A stretch of DNA of 44,173 nucleotides from Planctomycetota bacterium (GTDB taxonomy: Bacteria > Planctomycetota > Planctomycetia > Pirellulales > UBA1268): positions 1 to 44,173 of the forward strand of contig JAQCJP010000003.1 of assembly GCA_027592945.1 (NCBI GenBank), written 5' to 3'. The notes beneath the pieces were generated by a model. The model was given only the letters and a program-made list of their open reading frames with translations. It searched no databases and was not told the DNA's origin. How positions within the stretch are numbered: position 1 is the first letter of the stretch; each line of letters opens with the position of its first letter. Below, piece after piece: positions 8,456 through 18,399 of the stretch. A program made the position numbers and the translations under genes.

Positions 8456-11302
8456 TCAATCAACAAACTCGAACTCGGCCGTGGCCAAAACCGCCTGGGC
8501 AAGCCGCTCCCGCGGTCCGAAGCCGGCGGTCGCCGCGGCGTTCTCTTCGGTCCCGTGGCGTTCATGCTCGGCGTCGAGCCAGGCGACCGCCAGCGAGTGT
8601 TCCGACTCGCTGGGGTCCCGGCTGAGGGCAGTCCGCCAGAGCCCGCGGACAAACGCCGGTTCATCGTTGGCCGCCGCTTCCGACACCCGGGCCGCCAGCC
8701 GGCGAGCAGCCTCCACCACCAGCGGCGCGTTGAGGGCGGCCAGGGCTTGTTGGGGGATGGTTGTCCGCACGCGACGGTGCACCGCCGTGTCGGGGTTGGC
8801 GATGTCGAAGGTCCGCATGATGCCTGGCACCTCCTGGCGATCTAGCCTGGCGTAGAGCGAGCGGGTCGTCATCTGCTCGATCGCCAGCGGGTCGATCCCG
8901 GGCCCGCCGGCTTGCTGCTGCTCGAGCGCCCCCGCCGCGGCACAGAGCGCGTCACGCCAGGACTCCCAGCCGAGCCGCCGCCGATTGGCTCGGGCGAAAA
9001 GCCGATTGTCGGGGTCGGCGGCAGTCAGTTCAGGCCGCAGCGTGCTGGCCTGCCGCCAGGCCCGGCTGGTGACGATCTCCCGATGCAGCCAGCGAAGACT
9101 CCAGCCTCCCTCCTCGACGAAGCGGGAGGCAAGGTCGTCGAGCAGCTCCGGATGGCTCGCTGGGTCTCCGCGGAGGCCGAGGTCATCCGGCGTCGCCACC
9201 AGCCCGCGGCCAAAGTGATGGGTCCAGACCCAGTTGACGATGACGCGAGCCGTGAGCGGATTGGTCGGCGCGACGATGGCCCGGGCGAGTTCCAGCCGGC
9301 CGCTGGCATCGTGATCGACCGGCCTGCCGCCAAGCACCGCCGGCAGCCGCCGGGGCACCACCTCGCCCGGCCGGTCGGCGTTGCCCCGCACCAGGATCGG
9401 GCTGTCGTGCGGACTGGCATCGCGAAGCACCATCGCCCGCGGTGGCCCGCCTGGGGCCTCCGCCTGGTGTCGGGTGATCGCCCGCTTCCGCTTGCGGTGC
9501 TCCGTCCGCTCTTCCCGACGGGCCACCCGCATTGCCTCCTCGGGCAACACCACCAGCGGCTGGCCGGGCTTCAGGAAGGCTCGCTGGATGGCCCGCAGGG
9601 AGGCGGCGTCGGCGGGCTGGGTATCGGTTTCCTCCATGTCAGCGGCCCGCTGAATTAGGCGGGCGTAGACTTCGGCCAGCTGTCGCGGGCCGGTCGGCCG
9701 GGCGGCAAGCAGTTCGGCGCGAACCGCCGCGTTGACACCCGCGCCGGCAGCTCCCTCCCAGTCGGCCAGTCGGCTGGCGACGGCTGTTGCAAAGGCCTCG
9801 TCGGGAAGGCTTCGTACCTCCACCCAGAGCCCGCTGATCGGGTCGACCGGCGAACTACCATCGAGCTTGCGGGTCAGCCGATCGACGAGAAGCTGCTCGA
9901 TCACATAGCCGTCGTCGAGCCGGGGCGGCCGGCCATCGGGCCGGGGCAGCGGCCGGGACGTTTCCATCAGATAGTCGGCGGCATGGGCGATCGCCTCCCG
10001 ACTGGCCCGCTCGTGGACAGCCCGCTCGTGATCAGCGAGCCGCTGCTCGAGCTTTGCCATCTTCCGCGCGAAGGCCTCGGCCTCGGAGCCGGGCGGCGGC
10101 TCACCAATCACGGGCAACTCCTCGGGGACGACGCAGCTGGCGAAGATGCCATGCAGGGCGTAGTAGTCGGCCATCGTGATCGGCTCGTACTTGTGGTCGT
10201 GGCAGCGACTGCAGGCCACGGTCAGCCCCATCAGTCCGCGGGTGACCAGATCGATTCGGTCGTCGATGATGTCATGCTGGTTGCCGAGGAAGGTGCGGCC
10301 CACCGTCAGGAAGCCGAGCGCCGCAAGATCGGCGGGCGGTACCGCCGGCTCGACGAGGTCGGCGGCCAGCTGGAGCGTGACAAACTGATCGTAGGGAACG
10401 TCATCGTGCAGGGCCTGCACGACCCAGTCGCGGTAGGTCCAGGCAAAGGGATACCCGCTGGCCTGGCCATCAAGGGCGTAGCCCATCGTGTCGGCGTAGC
10501 GGGCCAGGTCGAGCCACATCCGGGCCCAGTGCTCGGCGTGTTCGCGGGAGGCGAGGAGCGTCTCGACGAGCTCGCGATAGGCGGCTTCGGAAGGGTCGCG
10601 GCAGAAGGCATCGGCCACCTCGGCCGACGGCGGCACGCCGGTGAGGTCAAAAGAGAGCCGGCGGACCAGCTGCCGGGGCGGGGCCTCGGGCGATGGCACG
10701 AGCCCCGCCGCTGCGATCTTCTCAGCCAGGAAGCGATCGCTGGCGTGGTGGGCCCAGGCTTCCCGGATACCCGCAGGAAACGACCCCGGCACCGCTGGCG
10801 GCTCGTGGCGGACGGGCGGCTGGAAGGCCCAATGGCCAGCCAGGGCCTCCCGGAGCCGAGCCTCCATGTCGGGCGGTCCGACCGCCGAGCCCAGCGGATC
10901 ATCCGCCGCGCCGCTGCCGGTTCCCGTCCAGGGCATTCCCTCGGCCACCCACCGCTCGAGCACCGTCACCTCGGCAGGCTCAAGCGGCTCGTCGGGCGGC
11001 ATCTGCAGGTCGCCGGTGCGGCGAACCGCCGCGATCAGCAGGCTTTGGTCGCTCTCCCCAGCAACCGCGGCAGGCCCCGACTGGCCCCCGGCGATCACGT
11101 TGGGCCGGCTGTCGAGCCGCAGCCCCGCCTCAGACATGGTCGCCCCGTGGCAGTCCTGGCACTTCTCCACCAAGAGCGGCCGAACCCGGTTTTCGAAGAA
11201 GGCCTCATGCTCGGGGGCGGCCGCGACGGGCCCGGCCGGGCTACAGAGCGCAGCGGCGGCTACCAACGGGTGAGCCCATCGGAAGCGTGGTTGCATGCTC
11301 AT
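8456..11302 (-). CDS. PSCyt1 (planctomycete cytochrome c) + DUF1549 + DUF1553 protein
   Basis: Signal peptide, FFENRVRPLLVEKCQDCHGATMSEAGLRLDSR (CxxCH), LVRRLSFDLTGVPPS, ARYADTMGY, CSRCHDHKYEPI, NPLTARVIVNWVWTHHFGRGLV, and C-terminal FDIANPDTAVHRRVRTTIPQQALAALNAP. Start reassigned to ATG at 11302. Confidence 0.94.
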   Translation of the reverse strand: MSMQPRFRWAHPLVAAAALCSPAGPVAAAPEHEAFFENRVRPLLVEKCQDCHGATMSEAGLRLDSRPNVIAGGQSGPAAVAGESDQSLLIAAVRRTGDLQMPPDEPLEPAEVTVLERWVAEGMPWTGTGSGAADDPLGSAVGPPDMEARLREALAGHWAFQPPVRHEPPAVPGSFPAGIREAWAHHASDRFLAEKIAAAGLVPSPEAPPRQLVRRLSFDLTGVPPSAEVADAFCRDPSEAAYRELVETLLASREHAEHWARMWLDLARYADTMGYALDGQASGYPFAWTYRDWVVQALHDDVPYDQFVTLQLAADLVEPAVPPADLAALGFLTVGRTFLGNQHDIIDDRIDLVTRGLMGLTVACSRCHDHKYEPITMADYYALHGIFASCVVPEELPVIGEPPPGSEAEAFARKMAKLEQRLADHERAVHERASREAIAHAADYLMETSRPLPRPDGRPPRLDDGYVIEQLLVDRLTRKLDGSSPVDPISGLWVEVRSLPDEAFATAVASRLADWEGAAGAGVNAAVRAELLAARPTGPRQLAEVYARLIQRAADMEETDTQPADAASLRAIQRAFLKPGQPLVVLPEEAMRVARREERTEHRKRKRAITRHQAEAPGGPPRAMVLRDASPHDSPILVRGNADRPGEVVPRRLPAVLGGRPVDHDASGRLELARAIVAPTNPLTARVIVNWVWTHHFGRGLVATPDDLGLRGDPASHPELLDDLASRFVEEGGWSLRWLHREIVTSRAWRQASTLRPELTAADPDNRLFARANRRRLGWESWRDALCAAAGALEQQQAGGPGIDPLAIEQMTTRSLYARLDRQEVPGIMRTFDIANPDTAVHRRVRTTIPQQALAALNAPLVVEAARRLAARVSEAAANDEPAFVRGLWRTALSRDPSESEHSLAVAWLDAEHERHGTEENAAATAGFGPRERLAQAVLATAEFEFVD

Positions 11303-11472
11303 TGAAAGACCGTCGGCTTCCCGCCGACTCACATGAGGGGGCTTCGTTGGGTGCTGCCGATTTTACTCGCTGCCGACGCGGGGCTCTCGGCCGGGGGGTT
11401 TTTATGGCGAGGGGACGGGAAGGGGCACGCGGGGGAGCCGGGTCGTATGCTTGGGTTCGTGAGGGCTCCCGA

Positions 11473-12897
11473 ATGATCCACCGATCCGCGTTCTTCACGC
11501 CCGCGGTCTCCCGCCGCCAGGTGCTCGTGCAATCGGGCCTTGGGGTCGGCTGGCTCGGGGCCGCGAGCCTGTTTGCCGATGAGGTCCGCGAGGGTTCCGC
11601 AGCCACGCTCGCGCCGCGGCCGCCCCACTTTCAGCCGCGGGCCAAGGCGGTGATCCACATCTTCGCCAATGGTGGTCCGAGCCATATTGATACGTTCGAT
11701 CCCAAGCCGGCCCTTACGCGATACGCCGGGCGGGAGATTCCCAATGCCCTCACGACCGAGCGGCGGACCGGGGCCGCCTTCCCGTCGCCCTTCGCCTTCC
11801 GGCGGAACGGCGAGAGCGGCCTCGAGGTAAGCGAACTGTTTCCCGCGGTGGCCCGTCATGCCGACCGGCTCTGCGTGATCCGCGGGATGCACGCTGATGT
11901 GCCCAACCACGAGCCCTCGCTGATGCTGATGAACTGCGGCGATGGCCGGCTCGTGCGACCGGCGGCGGGGGCCTGGGTGACCTATGGGCTGGGCACGGAA
12001 AACCAGAACCTGCCCGGCTTCGTGGCGATGTGCCCGGGAGGGTATCCAATCAAGGGTACTGAGAACTGGCGAAGCGCCTTCCTGCCCGGTGCGTTCCAGG
12101 CTACCTACATCGACACGGAGAAGCGACAGGCCGAGGAGTTGGTGGAATACGTCCGTCATCCATTGCTCGATCGCGATACCCAGCGGCGGCAGTTCGACCT
12201 GACCACCAGCCTCGATCGCAGTCACCTGGCCGCCCGCCAACAAGACCCGCTCCTGGAAGCGCGGCTGGCGTCCCTGGAACTCGCCTGGCGAATGCAGGCC
12301 GAGGCGGCCGAGGCCTTCGACATCTCCCGGGAGCCGCGGCACGTGCTGGCGCGATACGGCGGCAACGTTCAGGGGCGACAGTTGCTGATCGCCCGACGGC
12401 TGGTGGAGCGGGGCGTGCGATACGTGCAGATCTGGCACGGCAAGGGGCAGCCCTGGGACAGTCACGAACACATCGAGAAGAACCACCGTCGCCTGGCCCG
12501 GGAGAGCGACCAGGCGATCGCCGCCCTCCTCGACGACCTCGTCGGCCTGGGGCTGCTCGAGAGCACGCTCGTCCTCTGGGGCGGGGAGTTTGGCCGGACG
12601 CCGACCGTCGAACTTCCAAACGACGCCGGGGTCAAGGTGGCCAGCGGCCGCGACCACAACCACCACGGCTTCACCGTCTGGCTGGCTGGTGGCGGCGTCA
12701 AAGGAGGACACGTGCATGGGGCCACCGATGAGTGTGGCTTCAAGGCAGTCGAGGGCCGTGTGCATGTTCATGACCTGCAGGCGACGATGCTCCACCTTCT
12801 CGGCCTTGACCACAAGCGGCTCACCTATCGCCACAGCGGCCGCGACTTCCGGCTGACCGACGTCCACGGACGGGTGGTCCACGAGATCGTCAGCTGA
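11473..12897 (+). CDS. DUF1501 (sulfatase-like) protein
   Basis: SRRQVLVQSGLGVGWLGAASLF leader, KAVIHIFANGGPSHIDTFDPKP, WGGEFGRTPTVELPNDAGVKVASGRDHNHHGFTVWLAGGGVKGG. Divergent partner of the DUF1553 gene. Start reassigned to ATG at 11473. Confidence 0.94.
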   Translation: MIHRSAFFTPAVSRRQVLVQSGLGVGWLGAASLFADEVREGSAATLAPRPPHFQPRAKAVIHIFANGGPSHIDTFDPKPALTRYAGREIPNALTTERRTGAAFPSPFAFRRNGESGLEVSELFPAVARHADRLCVIRGMHADVPNHEPSLMLMNCGDGRLVRPAAGAWVTYGLGTENQNLPGFVAMCPGGYPIKGTENWRSAFLPGAFQATYIDTEKRQAEELVEYVRHPLLDRDTQRRQFDLTTSLDRSHLAARQQDPLLEARLASLELAWRMQAEAAEAFDISREPRHVLARYGGNVQGRQLLIARRLVERGVRYVQIWHGKGQPWDSHEHIEKNHRRLARESDQAIAALLDDLVGLGLLESTLVLWGGEFGRTPTVELPNDAGVKVASGRDHNHHGFTVWLAGGGVKGGHVHGATDECGFKAVEGRVHVHDLQATMLHLLGLDHKRLTYRHSGRDFRLTDVHGRVVHEIVS

Positions 12898-12907
12898 CGA
12901 CGCTTGA

Positions 12908-14347
12908 TCAGGCGGCCCGGGCCACCTGGTCGGCCGCATCACCGGGAACCGGCAGCCGCACGACACGGGCGGTCGCCTCGCCGGACGACCGCAACTCGTC
13001 CAGCAGGCTCACCACAAACCAGGGGGTGAGCAGGGTGGTCGTCAGCGGTGCTAGCCACACCCCGCGGACGCCCGGAGCGAGCCTTCGGCCGAGCTCGTAA
13101 CTCCCGATGATGGCAATCGCGGCCAGCCAACCGCCGGCCACCACCACCCGGCGGGGAGGCCGGGCCGTTGCGGCCGCCGCCATCACCATCACGAGGGCCG
13201 GCACGATGCAGGCGTAGGTATTGTTCTCCGTGCGTGGCGACAAGAGCAGCAGCAGGGTGATGGTCAGCGTGAAGACGTGGAGCGTTGCCGACCCGGGATC
13301 GAGCCGCCGGAGGGCTTCCCGGCAGCCGAGCACGACGGCCAGGCTGGCGGCCAGTTGCACGGCGAGGCGAACCGGAGCCGGGACGGGATGCCCGGAGACG
13401 TTGAAGATGCCGAACAACGTGGCCCAGGCCTCCTGCCCCTGCATCTGCTGCGAAATCCGAAGCACCTCGAGAAAGCCCGCATTCTGCCGGTGCGCCCAGT
13501 CGGTATCAGTGATCAGGAAGGGCAGCCCGACCAGCAGCAGGCAGCCGGCTGCCAGGGGTGGGATCAGCCGCGGCCGCAGCAGGGCGAGCACCGCCACCAC
13601 CGGCAGCGCCAGAGGCTTCATGAGGATCGCCGCGGTGGCCGCGGCAGCGGCGATGCCATGACGCCGGGCCACGGTGGCGGCGATGGCCGCCACCAGAAAG
13701 GCCAGCATCGGCAGCGTGGCCTGGCCGTTCCGGGCGGCTGGAAAGGCGAGGATCACGCCCATGCCGCTCATGGCCAGAAAGCACGGGCTCCCGACACGTC
13801 GCTCGATCAGTCGGCCAGAGAACCAGAGGGCCAGGGCGAATGCGCCGATCGTGAAGACACGCCAGGCGATCTCGACGGCCGGGCCCGGCGTTGCCGCCAT
13901 CGGCACGAACAGCAGGCCGGAGATCGGCAGGTAGATGAAGCCGCTGCCGGCGCCGTTGTACATGTCTTCGCCGTGCAGCCAGCCATGCCCGCCCACGGCG
14001 TAGGCGCGGGTGACCGACTTCTGGTTGCCCGCCAGTTCGAGGCCGGCGGCCACGACGATCAGCAGGCCCCAGAGCGTCCAGCCGATGAGCTGGTCGTAAC
14101 GCTGCCACCAGGGTGCGACCGCTTTTGGTCGCAGCGCGAGAATCTCCCCGGCCGCCGCTGCGGGTTCGGCCGCACTGCCCAGGGCATGGTTGGAGATGCC
14201 GATCACAGGCTGTTCCAGATGAGAGATGCCGGTTTCATCGTCCACCAAGGAGGGGGATGCCGGCGATGGCACGGTCGGGGCACAAGGTTGCCCCAGATCG
14301 GCCAGGTCACGGCAAGCTGGGAAGGATGCGGGTAGAGTGCTGGGCAT
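12908..14347 (-). CDS. GT87 (DUF2029)-type polytopic membrane glycosyltransferase
   Basis: Many hydrophobic segments with GEDMYNGAGSGFIYLPISGLLFVPMA and LLLLLSPRTENNTYACIVPALV. Start reassigned to ATG at 14347. Confidence 0.82.
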   Translation of the reverse strand: MPSTLPASFPACRDLADLGQPCAPTVPSPASPSLVDDETGISHLEQPVIGISNHALGSAAEPAAAAGEILALRPKAVAPWWQRYDQLIGWTLWGLLIVVAAGLELAGNQKSVTRAYAVGGHGWLHGEDMYNGAGSGFIYLPISGLLFVPMAATPGPAVEIAWRVFTIGAFALALWFSGRLIERRVGSPCFLAMSGMGVILAFPAARNGQATLPMLAFLVAAIAATVARRHGIAAAAATAAILMKPLALPVVAVLALLRPRLIPPLAAGCLLLVGLPFLITDTDWAHRQNAGFLEVLRISQQMQGQEAWATLFGIFNVSGHPVPAPVRLAVQLAASLAVVLGCREALRRLDPGSATLHVFTLTITLLLLLSPRTENNTYACIVPALVMVMAAAATARPPRRVVVAGGWLAAIAIIGSYELGRRLAPGVRGVWLAPLTTTLLTPWFVVSLLDELRSSGEATARVVRLPVPGDAADQVARAA

Positions 14348-14583
14348 GGCACCTCCTGTTCGTCTGCCGCTTCCGCGCCGAGGCCGTGGGAGCCGCCCGC
14401 AGCGGCTGGTGCTGCTCATCGCCGCGGTGGTCTCGGCGGTGGCTGTGGGCAGACGATCATCCGCTGCCGCCTCGCCGTGGCGGGCGGCCCATCCACGCAA
14501 CGGAGGCGAACGAGCAGACTGACGGCGGCCCCGGCGGGTCCCACTTCCCCGCCTGGGCTGCGGTGGTTTACTGTCAGGGTCGT

Positions 14584-15846
14584 ATGAAGCATCCCCGCGA
14601 CATCGTCATTACCGGCCTCGGGGTCGTCAGCCCGATCGGGATCGGCTCCGAACCCTTCTGGGAGGCGCTCGCCGCCGGCCAGAGCGGGATTCGGCCGGTC
14701 GATCTCTTCGACGCCAGTTCCTTGCGGGTCAGGTTCGGCGGCCAGATCACCGGTTTCGACCCCAAGCAGTACGTGCGGCCGCGGAAGAGCCTCAAGGTCA
14801 TGAGTCGCGAAATCCAGCTCGGCTTCGCGGCGGCCGATCTGGCGATGGCCGAGGCGGGGATCGCCGCCGGCAGCGTCGATCCGGAACGGTTCGGCGTCGT
14901 GTTCGGCAGCGACATGATCTACGCCGACCTGGAGGATCTCGAGCAGACCTACCGCCGCTCCTCGCGCGACGGCCAGTTCGACTTCCTGCTCTGGTCGGAG
15001 GCGATCCACGAGGAACTCCATCCGCTCTGGCTGCTCAAGCATCTCCCCAACATGGCCGCCTCCCACATCGCCATCGCCCACGACGCCCGTGGCCCCAACA
15101 ACTCGATCGTGCTCGGCGATGTCTCGGGGCTGCTGGCCATCGCCGAGGCGGCCAGCGTCATCGGCCGCGGCTGGGCCGACGTGATGCTCGCCGGCGGCAC
15201 CGGCTGCCGACTCCATCCGACGGCCCTGGTGGCTCGGGGCGATGCGCTCCTCTCCCACCGAGCCGATGACTTCCGGGCAGCCTGCCGGCCCTTCGATCGC
15301 GACCGGGACGGACTGGTCAACGGCGAGGGCGCGGGAACGCTCGTGCTGGAGGCCCGCGAACATGCCGAGCGGCGGGGTGCGAGGATTCGCGGGGAACTGC
15401 TGGCCACCGCCGCTCGCTGCGAACCGGGAGCCCATCACCGGGGCCTGACCGGCAGCTCGGTGCGGCAGGCGATTCAGGCGGCCTGCCAGGCCGCCGGGCT
15501 CGACGCCAAGAGCGTGGGGCACGTCAACGCCCACGGTGTCAGCACCGTCGAGATGGATCGGGTCGAGGCAAAGGCGATCGCCGCCGAACTCGGCGACGTG
15601 CCTGTGACCGCTCCCAAGAGTAGCTTCGGGCACCTCGGGGCCGGCGGCGGGACCGTGGAGCTGGCCGCCAGCCTGCTGGGACTCGAGCGGGGCCTGGTGC
15701 CTGCGACGCTCAACTACGAGAATCCTGACCCCGAGTGCCCCGTCAACGTGGTCCATGGCGAGCCGCTGGCCGGCCGCCCCGCGACGGTGGTGAAAGTCAA
15801 CCTCTCCACGACTGGTCAGGCAGTGGCGGTCGTGGTGAAGACCTGA
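14584..15846 (+). CDS. Beta-ketoacyl-ACP synthase-like protein lacking the catalytic Cys
   Basis: DIVITGLGVVSPIGIGSEPFWEAL, DVMLAGGTGC, FDRDRDGLVNGEGAGTLVLE, VNAHGVST and KSSFGHLGAGGG are KS motifs. The nucleophile region reads NSIVLGDVSGLLAI (Asp where Cys is expected). Confidence 0.9.
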   Translation: MKHPRDIVITGLGVVSPIGIGSEPFWEALAAGQSGIRPVDLFDASSLRVRFGGQITGFDPKQYVRPRKSLKVMSREIQLGFAAADLAMAEAGIAAGSVDPERFGVVFGSDMIYADLEDLEQTYRRSSRDGQFDFLLWSEAIHEELHPLWLLKHLPNMAASHIAIAHDARGPNNSIVLGDVSGLLAIAEAASVIGRGWADVMLAGGTGCRLHPTALVARGDALLSHRADDFRAACRPFDRDRDGLVNGEGAGTLVLEAREHAERRGARIRGELLATAARCEPGAHHRGLTGSSVRQAIQAACQAAGLDAKSVGHVNAHGVSTVEMDRVEAKAIAAELGDVPVTAPKSSFGHLGAGGGTVELAASLLGLERGLVPATLNYENPDPECPVNVVHGEPLAGRPATVVKVNLSTTGQAVAVVVKT

Positions 15847-15860
15847 GGCAGGCGGCGGCC

Positions 15861-17282
15861 CTACCAGCTCCCGTAGAAGCCAAAGGAGACACCGTTGTAG
15901 AAGGTCTGGCCGCCAACATCGATCGCGTTGTTGTCGCGGTTGTCCAGGTTGAACTGCCGCGTGGCGGTCGCCATGCCGGCAACCCAGAGGAAGTCGTAGC
16001 CGATCTGGAGCGAGAAGTTGGGGTTGATCTGCCAGCCGGCAAAGATGGTCAGGTCGCCGATGAAGCCGGCACCGGTTCGGGTCGCTTCGTCGCTGAAGCT
16101 GTAGGGGCCCTGCTGGCCGACGGGCTGTCCGGTGTTATTGATGCCGAGGGCCGATTGGGAGGTGCTTGCAAAGCTGAGGGCGGGCGCGGCCCGGCCTCGC
16201 AGGCCCCAGTAGTAGAACTCATTTTGACTGATGAGTTCGCTGCCGAGGTTGAGGCCCAACAGCCAGTTGGCGGCGCTGATATCGTAGCGGCCGCTGAAAT
16301 CACTCGTCGGGACACCCGGCCGGTCGCTGGTCAGCGAGAAGTCTTCGTTCACGTTGGCCAGCCGCACACCGAGAATCAGTGACGGCAGCCAGCCCCGTTC
16401 GGCGTGCCGGGTCCACTCCCCGTTCGGTCCCATGATCAACTGGTCGCGGCCCAGCCGGCGGCGGAGCTTGTAGTTCCATTCCCAGCTGTTGAAGTCGGAG
16501 TTGAAGGTGGTCTCGTAGCGGCCGGCGGCATTGAAGCCGGGAGCGCCGTAGAACAGCGGGGTCCAGAGCGTGTTGCCCCCGACACCGTTCCAGCCGTCGA
16601 CATCCTCGTAGCTCATGCCGCCGTAGTAGATGAACTCGATGGAGCGATCCCGGTCGAGGTAGTCGCGGCCGAGTGACTTGCCGATCGTCGCCCGGGCACC
16701 AGGGGCGACGTTGAAGGGCTGAGCGAAGGTGGTATAGGTGACAGTGCCGGTGACGATGTCGGCCGCGATCAGCGTCCGATTGTTGCGGCTGCGATCTATC
16801 CAGAGGCTCTCACCTCCGACATACCAGCCCCCGCTCCAAAACCAGCGTCCCGAGGAGGCCTCGAAGGGCATCTCGTCGAGGGCCCCGTCGTCGATCAGCA
16901 TCCCGTCGAAGGCGGAAACATCCATCAGGGCGGGGCCTTGGACAACCGCGTCGTCCATGTCGAGGGCCGCGGGGGCGGGCAAGGGCTCGGCGAGTGTCGG
17001 TTCCAGGGCCATCCCGGCGGCGGTCTCGGCAGCCGCGGGGAGATCGGGATCGAGCACGAGGGTCTCGGTGTAGGCCACTGGCTCGAGGGGTTCCTCGGAC
17101 GACTCGGTGGCGACGGCGGCCGGTTCCGGCGCGATGTGGGCGGCAGGCTCGGCCAGTTCGTCGGCCCGTGCCGCCGGGCAGGCGGTGAGGGCCAGAAGGG
17201 TGACGAGCGTCCGCAGGATCCAGGTCTTGAGTGAGGCGGTCACTGTCGGAGCATCCCAGGAGGTCGAGGAGACGCCGGGCAA
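15861..17282 (-). CDS. BBP7-type outer-membrane beta-barrel protein
   Basis: Signal peptide, acidic/proline-rich N-terminal segment, then WFWSGGWYVGGESLWIDRSRNN and aromatic beta-rich repeats ending in NLDNRDNNAIDVGGQTFYNGVSFGFYGSW with a terminal aromatic residue. Confidence 0.8.
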   Translation of the reverse strand: MPGVSSTSWDAPTVTASLKTWILRTLVTLLALTACPAARADELAEPAAHIAPEPAAVATESSEEPLEPVAYTETLVLDPDLPAAAETAAGMALEPTLAEPLPAPAALDMDDAVVQGPALMDVSAFDGMLIDDGALDEMPFEASSGRWFWSGGWYVGGESLWIDRSRNNRTLIAADIVTGTVTYTTFAQPFNVAPGARATIGKSLGRDYLDRDRSIEFIYYGGMSYEDVDGWNGVGGNTLWTPLFYGAPGFNAAGRYETTFNSDFNSWEWNYKLRRRLGRDQLIMGPNGEWTRHAERGWLPSLILGVRLANVNEDFSLTSDRPGVPTSDFSGRYDISAANWLLGLNLGSELISQNEFYYWGLRGRAAPALSFASTSQSALGINNTGQPVGQQGPYSFSDEATRTGAGFIGDLTIFAGWQINPNFSLQIGYDFLWVAGMATATRQFNLDNRDNNAIDVGGQTFYNGVSFGFYGSW

Positions 17283-17580
17283 TCCCGCGGCGCCGGCAAT
17301 GTCATCGTCATCGGCACGACCGTTTCCCCAGGAATTTTCGGCAGGATCGACGTGACTTGCCCCAGGCCCCCCAGCTTCTCAGGTCGGGGCGGCAGGGCGG
17401 CGGACCCGGCATCGTTGGAAAACGCCTCACAATCGACCGCCGGACGCTCGGGCTGCAGGCGAGAAGGGAGATTGATCGATCTCCGAGTAGCCGCGGTGGT
17501 CTGCAACCGTCGGCCAATGACCGGCTGGCTCGGACACGACGAGATGGAGCGGCCGGGGGATCACCGCCCCGGGCGAGACG

Positions 17581-17850
17581 ATGGGCATCAATCGAAATCA
17601 TCTGATCCTGGGCGGACTGCTGCTGTTCTTCCTGGGCGTCCAGTTCCGCGTGGTCGAATCCTTCACGCTCAGCGAGCGTTCAAGCAGCTTCGTGGCCACG
17701 CGTCTCGGGGCAGGCCCGACGGCGCAGCTCGCCTCCTGGCAGGCCCCGCCGCTTCGCAAGGTCGTCGAACCGCCCCGCTGGCTAGGGCTGGCGCTGATGA
17801 GCGTCGGAGCGGTCCTGACAATCAAGAGTCTTTCGACGAAGGGGGGGTGA
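17581..17850 (+). CDS. Small two-TM membrane protein (89 aa), unknown function
   Basis: MGINRNHLILGGLLLFFLGVQFRVVESFTLSERSSSF...PPRWLGLALMSVGAVLTIKSL; two hydrophobic segments, ATG start. Confidence 0.65.
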   Translation: MGINRNHLILGGLLLFFLGVQFRVVESFTLSERSSSFVATRLGAGPTAQLASWQAPPLRKVVEPPRWLGLALMSVGAVLTIKSLSTKGG

Positions 17851-18313
17851 CCGGGCCGCCGGCCCCGTCTGCCTCATCCTCGTCGACAATCTCAATCTGA
17901 GTCGGGCTCTCGACCACGATCTGGGCCTTGCCCGCGTGTTCCTCGATTACGCCACGGACGCGGACCTTCAGTTCGAGGTATTCCAGTGCCGGGTTCTCGA
18001 TGCCCTCAGCGGCAAACCGGGCCAGCCCGGCGCGAAAGATCACCGCCGTGAAGTTGCTGCTCTCCCGGTGATCGCGCAGGGAGTTGAGGAAGCAGATTCC
18101 CTTGTCGTCGAGCTTCCGGCCGGCCTTGACAGTGAACTCGACGATGCACTCCTCGCCGATGTGCTCGATGGCCGCCGCGGCCGAAATAACCTCGGCTGCC
18201 CCAGCCTCTGACGGGCCAGCATCGGTGACTGCCGCGTCGTCACCGCGACCGGTCGCACATGCGATCGTGAGACTGAGGGTGCAGGCCATCAGCAGCAGGC
18301 GAGCAGGCGGCAT
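17822..18313 (-). CDS. Exported hypothetical protein, possible OB-fold
   Basis: MPPARLLLMACTLSLTIACATG signal/lipobox-like start, then a beta-rich region VEFTVKAGRKLDDKGICFLNSL...FTAVIFRAGL...LELKVRVRGVIEEHAGKAQIVVESPTQIEIVD. Start chosen at ATG 18313. Confidence 0.7.
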   Translation of the reverse strand: MPPARLLLMACTLSLTIACATGRGDDAAVTDAGPSEAGAAEVISAAAAIEHIGEECIVEFTVKAGRKLDDKGICFLNSLRDHRESSNFTAVIFRAGLARFAAEGIENPALEYLELKVRVRGVIEEHAGKAQIVVESPTQIEIVDEDEADGAGGPVTPPSSKDS

Positions 18314-18399
18314 GGGATCCTCCACAGGGGGCGGGGGGCACGTGTCGAGAGGATACCGCACGGCCGGAACCGAGGCGAACGGCCGCCCCCGGCCCGCCT

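Noticed and set aside
9983-11305. 440-aa plus-strand ORF
   Set aside because: Antisense shadow of the PSCyt1/DUF1549/DUF1553 gene; no recognisable domain.
11329-12966. 545-aa minus-strand ORF
   Set aside because: Antisense shadow of the DUF1501 gene.
14416-15756. 446-aa minus-strand ORF
   Set aside because: Antisense shadow of the ketosynthase-like gene.
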